Source: Marine group II euryarchaeote REDSEA-S43_B8 (GTDB lineage: Archaea > Thermoplasmatota > Poseidoniia > Poseidoniales > Thalassarchaeaceae). From it: DNA of 11,542 nucleotides. The stretch is taken from NCBI GenBank assembly GCA_001629235.1, contig LUSA01000095.1, positions 1 to 11,542 on the forward strand, written 5' to 3'. Below the pieces are notes generated by a model. It was not told the origin of the DNA, made no database searches, and worked only from the letters and a program-made list of their open reading frames with translations. This document shows positions 6,142 through 11,542 of the stretch, piece by piece. Position 1 is the first letter of the stretch. Every line of letters starts with the position of its first letter. A program made the translations under genes and the position numbers.

Positions 6142-8859
6142 CTACTCTTCTTCTTCGAGAGTTTCTCCTGTGCTGATTAGTTCGGAAGGGAGTCTCGCAA
6201 CGAAGACTATCTCGTCTTCGTATCCAGTACGATCACGATTTCGAAGCTCCATAATCCTAGTACCCTTTGTCACCTTTCCGAGAGTTTCCTTGGTCTGTCC
6301 CGAAACCATCCTGATCATCATGCCAGAACCAGTCAGCATGAACAATTGGTCATCAAGATCCGGAATCTGCCTAACGCCGACAATCTCGTCTCCATCCCTC
6401 AAAGACATCGTCCTAACGCCCTTTGTTCCTCGATTGGTCTTCCTGTAACCATCTCTCTCGAATACCTGATCTCCCGACTCGTCAACAATGGGGGTGCCTC
6501 CTTCTGTTAGTGGCAACATCTCCCCAGAACCCAATCTACTTCGCTTGGCCATTCCATACTTGGAGATTGTAAGGACGCTAGTATCGAAGTCGTCTGTAAC
6601 AATCATTCCAATGACTTTGTCATTTCCTGATAGTTTCATTCCTGATACTCCCTGACTTATCCTGCCCTGGACTCTGACAACATAGGTGGTGACGGACTCC
6701 CCTGTCTCCGGGGAAATCCTGGTTTTCTCCTCGGCCGGCATGAATCTGCATGCGTTCCCAGATGCAGAGACCAGTACGACGTGGTCTGCATCAGTCGCAG
6801 GCCTCACTGAAACCAGGTTATCACTATCTCCGTCTGCGAACTTCAGGGCGAACTTGCCGTTTCGATTGATTCTTGCATATTCGGAAAGTTTGCTCTTCTT
6901 TATCCTTCCATTTGCGGTTGCGAACATCAGGAAATGACCTTCTGGATTTTCTATCAGCGATCTTTCCATAGGGAGGATGGAGATTACTTTCTCGTCATCC
7001 CTAATACCTCCGAGGAGGTTTCTGATATGGCTACCCTTTCCGTATCTACTGGCAGAAGGAGTCTCCCATGCCCTCAATCCGTACACTCTTCCTTTGTCGG
7101 TGAAAATCAGAAGTCGATCTTTAGAGAAGCAAGTGACTATCTTGGATGGCGCGTCTTCATCCTTAGTGGCAACTCCCTTGAGGCCCTTCCCTCCTCTGTT
7201 CTGAAGTCTGAATGCCTCTACGGGAAGGTGTCTGATGTAGTTGTCAGTGGTGAGTGATATTACAATCGCCTCCTCTGCAACAAGGTCCTCCCTATCCATG
7301 GAGAGTGGCATCGGATCGATTTCCGAAAGCCTTTCGTCCCCGTGTTTTTCTACCATCTCATCGAGCTCTAGAATCAGTATTTCCAGACGCCTGGACCTTG
7401 ACTTGATAATATCTTGAAGATCTGCAATCTTGATCTTCAGATCCTCAAATTCGTCCGTGACCTTGTCTACATCGAGCCGACTTAGCTGATACAAGCGCCG
7501 TTCTGCGATCGCCTTTGCCTGCGACTTTGTGAAATTGAACTTGGCAATCTTCGGAAGCTTCTCGCTTCCTTGCAGTATCGACTCAAATTGCTCTCTTCCA
7601 GAACTTTCCCTACCTGCCTTTAGTACGTCCTCAATTCGCTCTTGTGCCTTCACTAGTCCTTCGAGGATATGGGCCCTCGACTCGGCCTTTTCAAGGTCGA
7701 AAACCGCTCTCCTTTCGATTATCTCTTCTCTGTGACGGACATACGTGTGTAGCATCACCGGCAAGGATAGGAGAACCGGCTTTCCATCAAGGATACCCAT
7801 CATATTGGCAGAATATGACTCTTGCAATCTGCTTGATTTGAATAGCTGGTTCAGTACTGCATGTGGATCGGAATTGCTCTTCACCTCTATCACGACTCGA
7901 ATCCCTTCTTTGGAAGACTCATCACGAATGTCTCTGATTCCCGTGACTACTTCCTTCGACACTAATTCTGCAATATGGACTAGCATGTCTGATTTTTTGA
8001 CTTGGTATGGTATCTCGTGAATTATGATCTTCTTACCACTAGTATCGTCTAGAACATCGCATTTCGAGCGTACGTGGAACCTTCCCTTGCCAGTAGAGTA
8101 CATGTCTACGATGCCATCAATTCCATGGATGGTTGCGCCGGTGGGAAAGTCAGGCCCTTTCACGTGCTGCATGTACTCTTCAAGAGGGATGTTGGGAATT
8201 CCAGAGGAGTCTTTCGACTCCTTAAGGATAGTATTGACATGCAATCTAATCGCCCCCGCAACCTCTGTAAGGTTGTGCGGGGGTATTCTTGTCGCCATCC
8301 CGACTGCTATGCCGTCACTACCATTCAATAGCAGATTTGGCAACCTTGCGGGAAGTACTGTTGGCTCCATCTCGGAATCGTCGAAGTTGGCTTGGAAGTC
8401 GACTATTTTCTTTTCAATGTCCTCCAGCATGTGTTTCGAGATTTTATCCAGCCTACTTTCGGTATATCTCATAGCTGCTGGAGGGTCTCCATCAATCGAA
8501 CCGAAGTTCCCCTGGCCATCGACGAGCGGATACCTTAGGGAGAAATCTTGGGCCATCCTGACCATTGTGTCATAGATCGACTGATCCCCGTGAGGGTGGT
8601 ACTTTCCCATCACCTCTCCAACCGAGCGTGCGGACTTGCTATACTTCTTTTCAGAGGTGTGTCCGCCTTCGTGCATGCCGTATAGAACACGTCGATGGAC
8701 AGGTTTCAGGCCATCCCTGGCGTCAGGAAGGGCTCTTCCGATAATTACTGACATTGCATAGTTGATGTAAGATGTCTTCATCTCCTCATTCAAGGAATGG
8801 TTTAGGATGTTCTCATTATTTTCCTGAGTTCCCGCTTCGCTCTCTTCCTCAGATGTCAA
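6142..8859 (-). CDS. gyrA: DNA gyrase subunit A
   Basis: GyrA is the cleavage-religation and DNA-wrapping subunit of bacterial-type gyrase, which introduces negative supercoils as an A2B2 complex. The 905-residue protein has the catalytic tyrosine at 132 (AAMRYTESR), the breakage-reunion core GRALPDARDGLKPVHRR (41-57) and KYHPHGDQSIYDTMVRMAQ (86-104). The GyrA box is QNRGGKG (553-559), needed for DNA wrapping and diagnostic of gyrase rather than topoisomerase IV, followed by the beta-pinwheel C-terminal domain. At the quinolone-determining position equivalent to E. coli Ser83 there is Gln93, while Asp97 (E. coli Asp87) is kept. The start is TTG, supported by AAGGAGGTGA six bases upstream inside gyrB; the two genes overlap by 11 bases. 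Residues 1-25 are a loose acidic extension. It ends with TAG, and a tRNA-Ser follows. Confidence 0.97.
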   Translation of the reverse strand: MTSEEESEAGTQENNENILNHSLNEEMKTSYINYAMSVIIGRALPDARDGLKPVHRRVLYGMHEGGHTSEKKYSKSARSVGEVMGKYHPHGDQSIYDTMVRMAQDFSLRYPLVDGQGNFGSIDGDPPAAMRYTESRLDKISKHMLEDIEKKIVDFQANFDDSEMEPTVLPARLPNLLLNGSDGIAVGMATRIPPHNLTEVAGAIRLHVNTILKESKDSSGIPNIPLEEYMQHVKGPDFPTGATIHGIDGIVDMYSTGKGRFHVRSKCDVLDDTSGKKIIIHEIPYQVKKSDMLVHIAELVSKEVVTGIRDIRDESSKEGIRVVIEVKSNSDPHAVLNQLFKSSRLQESYSANMMGILDGKPVLLSLPVMLHTYVRHREEIIERRAVFDLEKAESRAHILEGLVKAQERIEDVLKAGRESSGREQFESILQGSEKLPKIAKFNFTKSQAKAIAERRLYQLSRLDVDKVTDEFEDLKIKIADLQDIIKSRSRRLEILILELDEMVEKHGDERLSEIDPMPLSMDREDLVAEEAIVISLTTDNYIRHLPVEAFRLQNRGGKGLKGVATKDEDAPSKIVTCFSKDRLLIFTDKGRVYGLRAWETPSASRYGKGSHIRNLLGGIRDDEKVISILPMERSLIENPEGHFLMFATANGRIKKSKLSEYARINRNGKFALKFADGDSDNLVSVRPATDADHVVLVSASGNACRFMPAEEKTRISPETGESVTTYVVRVQGRISQGVSGMKLSGNDKVIGMIVTDDFDTSVLTISKYGMAKRSRLGSGEMLPLTEGGTPIVDESGDQVFERDGYRKTNRGTKGVRTMSLRDGDEIVGVRQIPDLDDQLFMLTGSGMMIRMVSGQTKETLGKVTKGTRIMELRNRDRTGYEDEIVFVARLPSELISTGETLEEEE

Positions 8860-10798
8860 GGTTGGTCACCTCCTTGGCATGCTTTTCGATGAAGGTTCTC
8901 CGATCAGGAACATCCTCTCCCATCAGTATCTCGAACAACTCATCAGATTCCTCTGCATCACGAACAGTTACTTTCAGCATCGTTCGAGTCATTGGATTCA
9001 TGGTAGTTTCCCATAATTGCTCAGGATTCATCTCCCCAAGCCCCTTGTATCTCTGTATGCCTATTTTCGCATCAGGGTTGCCGCCCTGCAATTCCAGAGT
9101 CACCGAGTCTCTTTCTTCATCGGAGAATACGTATCTGCTCACTCTTCCTTTAGTCAATTGATAGAGAGGAGGCTGGGCGATGAAAACGTGCCCTTCCTCT
9201 ATTGCTGGCCTCATGAACCTCCAGAGAAAAGTCAGCATTAGAGTCCTAATATGCGCACCATCAATATCCGCGTCACACATTATTATGATCTTCGAATATC
9301 GGAGTTTTGTCGTATCGAATGCGCCCTCCTCCTCTTCGTTATTCCCTACGCCAGCACCTAGGGCACGAATGATGGTCTGTATCTCCTGATTTTGGAACAC
9401 CTTTGCAGCATTATGCTTCTGCCTTTCTACATTGAGGATTTTTCCTCTTAGGGGAAGTATGGCTTGAATTCTACGATCCCTTCCAGTTTTCGCTGAACCA
9501 CCGGCAGAATCACCCTCAACGAGGTAAACCTCACATTCGCTTGGATCTCGAGATTGACAGTCAGCAAGTTTTCCTGGCAAACCCCCTCCTTCCAAAACCC
9601 CCTTCCTTCGAGTAAGGTCCCTGGCCTTTCTGGCTGCCTCCCTGGCCTTGGACGCAAGTAGTGCCTTCTCCACTATCTGCTTGGCAACAGACGGGTTTTC
9701 TTCGAAGAACTCGCCCAATTTGTCATAAACAATCGTCTGCACAATCCCCGTAACTTCACTACTAACCAGCTTATCTTTGGTTTGGGAGGAGAAGGAAGGA
9801 TCGGGATGCTTGACGCTTACTACTGCTGCCAAACCCTCTCTTACGTCATCACCAGACAGAGCATCCCCTTTGAGCAACTTCTTCTTCTTTGCATACAAAT
9901 TAACTGAACTGGTCAAAGCCGTCCGTAAACCGGACATATGGGTGCCTCCGTCCTTATTCCTTATGATGTTCGTATAGCAACGAATAGACTCGCTGAACGC
10001 ATCGGACCATTGCAGTGCTAGTTCAACTTCTACATCGCCCTTCTCAATTTCTTTCTCGCCTCTGATCTTGATGACTTCCTCATGTAAGACCTCTCTCCTT
10101 TCGTTGAGTTGACTCACGTATTCAGATAGTCCCCCTTTGTACAGGTGCTCCGAAGAGTGTGGTTCAGAACCTCTGAGATCAACAATAGCAATCCTCAGTC
10201 CAGCATTTAGAAATGCAGTTTCGCCAACCCTGGTATCAACCTCTTCAAAATCAAACTCCACAATATCGGTGAAAATCGATAAATCCGGCTTGAATGATAT
10301 GAGGGTCCCGGTATCTTCGCACTGCCCTATCTCCTTCAATGGCTCAACAGGTACTCCTGCCTCATATCTCTGGAAATAGACGATTCCATCCCTATGTATG
10401 GTCATCTCCATCCATTCAGAAACTGCGTTTACTGCAGATACGCCGACACCATGTAGACCACCAGAAACCTTGTAGGAACTATTGTCGAATTTTCCACCTG
10501 CATGCAATTTAGTCATTATTACTTCAGCAGCCGAGATGCCAAACTCTTCATGGATGCCTACTGGGATCCCCCTTCCAAAATCCCTGACAGAGAGCGAGTT
10601 ATCCTGATTAAGAGTAATTTCAATTGAGTCTGTATGACCTGCAAGATGTTCGTCCACTGAGTTGTCTACTACTTCCCAAATGCAGTGATGTAGGGCCGAA
10701 CCATCATGTGGATCGCCTAGGTACATGCCAGGTCTCTTTCTTACGGCTTCTAGCCCTTCGAGAACCTGGATGCTTTCTGCGCTGTACTCATCGTCCAT
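8849..10798 (-). CDS. gyrB: DNA gyrase subunit B
   Basis: GyrB is the ATPase and TOPRIM subunit of gyrase, which captures DNA and couples ATP hydrolysis to strand passage. The 649-residue protein contains, in order: the GHKL ATPase domain with Glu42 and Asn46 (WEVVDNSVDEHLAG), Asp73 in RDFGRGIP and the glycine-rich lid SGGLHGVGV (112-120); the transducer domain with PDPSFSSQTKDKL (332-344), which carries the ATP-contacting Gln339 and Lys341; and the TOPRIM domain with EGDSAGGSAK (428-437) and the metal ligands DADIDG (509-514). IQRYKGLGEMNPEQLWETTM sits in the C-terminal tail. Its length fits the short GyrB form without the E. coli insertion. I chose ATG 10798 because GGAGGAG (10805-10811) lies six bases upstream; a longer start at 10840 would place a perfect hairpin inside the coding region. 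It is the first gene of gyrB-gyrA. Confidence 0.97.
   Translation of the reverse strand: MDDEYSAESIQVLEGLEAVRKRPGMYLGDPHDGSALHHCIWEVVDNSVDEHLAGHTDSIEITLNQDNSLSVRDFGRGIPVGIHEEFGISAAEVIMTKLHAGGKFDNSSYKVSGGLHGVGVSAVNAVSEWMEMTIHRDGIVYFQRYEAGVPVEPLKEIGQCEDTGTLISFKPDLSIFTDIVEFDFEEVDTRVGETAFLNAGLRIAIVDLRGSEPHSSEHLYKGGLSEYVSQLNERREVLHEEVIKIRGEKEIEKGDVEVELALQWSDAFSESIRCYTNIIRNKDGGTHMSGLRTALTSSVNLYAKKKKLLKGDALSGDDVREGLAAVVSVKHPDPSFSSQTKDKLVSSEVTGIVQTIVYDKLGEFFEENPSVAKQIVEKALLASKAREAARKARDLTRRKGVLEGGGLPGKLADCQSRDPSECEVYLVEGDSAGGSAKTGRDRRIQAILPLRGKILNVERQKHNAAKVFQNQEIQTIIRALGAGVGNNEEEEGAFDTTKLRYSKIIIMCDADIDGAHIRTLMLTFLWRFMRPAIEEGHVFIAQPPLYQLTKGRVSRYVFSDEERDSVTLELQGGNPDAKIGIQRYKGLGEMNPEQLWETTMNPMTRTMLKVTVRDAEESDELFEILMGEDVPDRRTFIEKHAKEVTNLDI
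8866..8875 (-). promoter_or_regulatory. Ribosome binding site of gyrA, inside gyrB
   Basis: AAGGAGGTGA on the minus strand is a near-complete complement of the 16S 3' end and lies six bases before the TTG start of gyrA. It is embedded in the codons for the last residues of GyrB (AKEVTN). It validates the unusual TTG start and suggests coupled synthesis of the two subunits in equal amounts. Confidence 0.85.
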
Positions 10799-10804
10799 AT
10801 TTTT

Positions 10805-10811
10805 CTCCTCC
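10805..10811 (-). promoter_or_regulatory. Ribosome binding site of gyrB
   Basis: GGAGGAG on the minus strand, six bases before ATG 10798 and only two bases downstream of the 12-bp inverted repeat. It sets the gyrB start at MDDEYS rather than the in-frame codon at 10840. Confidence 0.75.
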
Positions 10812-10813
10812 AA

Positions 10814-10840
10814 TTGAGGGTTCCCTACGGGAACCCTCAA
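10814..10840. repeat. Perfect 12-bp inverted repeat upstream of gyrB
   Basis: TTGAGGGTTCCC and GGGAACCCTCAA are exact reverse complements separated by only three bases (TAC on the plus strand). The element lies between the gyrB ribosome binding site and the divergent aroD gene. As RNA in the gyrB leader it would be a very stable 12-pair hairpin two bases from the ribosome binding site. As DNA it could be a cruciform-prone site or the operator of a dimeric regulator. A perfect 24-base inverted match is far beyond chance for a window this size. Whether it acts as RNA or DNA depends on the unmapped transcription start. Confidence 0.85.
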
Positions 10841-10874
10841 ACGATATCATCATGTTTAGGAAGCCGAGGCCTAT

Positions 10875-10882
10875 GAACCCTC
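10875..10882. repeat. Third copy of the GAGGGTTC half-site
   Basis: GAACCCTC here is the same 8-mer as the right arm of the inverted repeat at 10831-10838, with a 44-base offset (about four DNA turns). It may be an extra half-operator in the shared gyrB-aroD intergenic region, or a coincidence. Confidence 0.35.
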
Positions 10883-10897
10883 TCCATGTATCTTCCC

Positions 10898-10906
10898 GAT
10901 TATACG
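10898..10906. promoter_or_regulatory. Candidate TATA element in the gyrB-aroD intergenic region
   Basis: GATTATAC (plus strand) is the most TATA-like element of the divergent region. For aroD it lies about 34 bases before ATG 10936, which would give a leaderless or nearly leaderless transcript. Read on the minus strand (CGTATAATC) it could drive gyrB with a leader of about 75 bases containing the hairpin. Which of these applies cannot be decided from sequence. Confidence 0.35.
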
Positions 10907-10935
10907 CAGTTTAGCGATCTGACGCCCCTAAAGCA

Positions 10936-11542
10936 ATGAAGATGGGTGCAGATTTATTGGAGGTTCGTTTGGATTTTCTTTGGACCACTGAGGAAAAAAT
11001 ACGAACAACGAAGATTTCTGATGAAGGCGAGAAGGAGAAAGTTGAGGTGTTGGTAAGTAAACTGGATTTCGAGGAAATAGACTTCCAGAAGGAGATAGAG
11101 AAAATCTCTTCTGCTATTGAAGCCCCTATTTTGATGGTCTGCAGACCTCAGCAGCAAGGCGGATTTTTCCCGTCAGACGAGGATGATAGGATTTCCGTCC
11201 TAAGGTCAGCGATTGGCGCCAATCCTAGTTGGATAGATCTGGAGATTGATATCCCTGCCCAAGAAAGGGAGGAGCTAGTCTCATTAGCAGGAGGGGGACA
11301 AACCCAGGTAATCGCCTCTTTCCACTCATTAGAAGGCGTCCCATCAACTTCGGAGATAACAAAGGACATCTCCGAAGCTCAAGAGATGGGGGACATTGTC
11401 AAGGCTTGCTACTCGACCAGCGATCGGAAGGACGCTCTCAGGATTTTTGAGTCAGCTCTTGAATTGAAGTCTACGGGTCACAAGTATTCTCTCATGGGAC
11501 TTGGTCCAGGGGGCGACTGGGCTAGAATCCACGCCCCTGTTC
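10936..11542 (+). CDS. aroD: Type I 3-dehydroquinate dehydratase (3' end outside window; N-terminus unusual)
   Basis: AroD catalyses the third shikimate-pathway step, dehydration of 3-dehydroquinate through a Schiff base on lysine. From ATG 10936 the visible 202 residues show GADLLEVRLDFL (4-15, with substrate-binding Glu9 and Arg11), ILMVCRPQQQGG (65-76, Arg70), WIDLEID (99-105), VIASFHSLEGVPS (125-137) with catalytic His130, GDIVKACYS (152-160) with Schiff-base Lys156, and GLGPGGDWARI with Arg197. About 20 extra residues, mostly charged, lie between Leu15 and Pro64. The ATG has no ribosome binding site and would omit the first barrel strand. The same frame upstream encodes a plausible N-terminus from ATG 10852 or 10873 (LHVSSRLYAV) but is broken by TAG 10912-10914. 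The gene may therefore be interrupted, misread, or start unusually. It diverges from gyrB. Confidence 0.85.
   Translation, partial: MKMGADLLEVRLDFLWTTEEKIRTTKISDEGEKEKVEVLVSKLDFEEIDFQKEIEKISSAIEAPILMVCRPQQQGGFFPSDEDDRISVLRSAIGANPSWIDLEIDIPAQEREELVSLAGGGQTQVIASFHSLEGVPSTSEITKDISEAQEMGDIVKACYSTSDRKDALRIFESALELKSTGHKYSLMGLGPGGDWARIHAPV

Noticed and set aside
8024..8575. Long plus-strand open frame opposite gyrA
   Set aside because: It lies wholly antisense to highly conserved GyrA codons and its translation has no recognisable motif.
10799..10840. Longer gyrB start at 10840
   Set aside because: It would translate the perfect inverted repeat, and the GGAGGAG site clearly points to ATG 10798.
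10912..10914. TAG read as pyrrolysine or a reassigned codon in aroD
   Set aside because: TAG is used here as an ordinary stop: gyrA ends with TAG and hpt ends with tandem TAG TAG. No pyrrolysine machinery is in the window.
1..11542. CRISPR array, transposon, prophage or defence island
   Set aside because: No regularly spaced direct repeats, no transposase, integrase or Cas-like motifs, and no terminal inverted repeats were seen; gene content is housekeeping.

Overview
The window reads as a piece of archaeal chromosome. Large-subunit ribosomal protein L10e/uL16 and a diphthamide synthase of the archaeal/eukaryotic Dph2 family are archaeal markers, and several start codons have GAGGTGA-type ribosome binding sites. 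Alongside them sits a bacterial-type DNA gyrase pair (gyrB-gyrA), as found in several euryarchaeal lineages (Halobacteria, Archaeoglobus, Methanosarcina, Thermoplasmatota). Mixed base composition, tight spacing and a DUF4105 protein of a mainly bacterial family make a Thermoplasmatota/Marine Group II-like euryarchaeon my best guess. That is an inference from gene content, not a phylogeny.

Layout, left to right. At 1-631 on the plus strand lie the C-terminal end of a TPR-like protein and a 100-residue two-helix membrane protein with a very acidic tail. From 631 down to 3000 the minus strand carries an L10e-hpt-dph2 operon (ribosomal protein, purine salvage phosphoribosyltransferase, diphthamide synthesis) with its own TATA box and strong ribosome binding site. 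Upstream of it on the same strand are an EamA-family transporter, a divergent EPSP synthase (aroA) and a membrane-anchored DUF4105 protein. The DUF4105 gene starts 24 bases after a tRNA-Ser(GCT) that has an encoded CCA. Further upstream are gyrA and gyrB, overlapping by 11 bases. To the right and divergent from gyrB is aroD (type I 3-dehydroquinate dehydratase), which runs off the window end. No stretch over 300 bases lacks a gene.

Genes that work together: GyrA and GyrB form the heterotetrameric supercoiling enzyme. AroD and AroA are two steps of the shikimate pathway, encoded on either side of the gyrase locus. L10e and Dph2 both serve translation, Dph2 by modifying elongation factor 2.

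I see no phage, CRISPR, transposon or defence system; this is mostly core genome. The most interesting signals are a perfect 12-bp inverted repeat just upstream of the gyrB ribosome binding site, with an extra half-site nearby; an in-frame TAG that appears to split the N-terminus of aroD; an alanine at the glyphosate-determining position of EPSP synthase; a glutamine at the quinolone-determining position of GyrA; an EamA transporter lacking its first helix; and the tRNA-Ser/DUF4105 junction.
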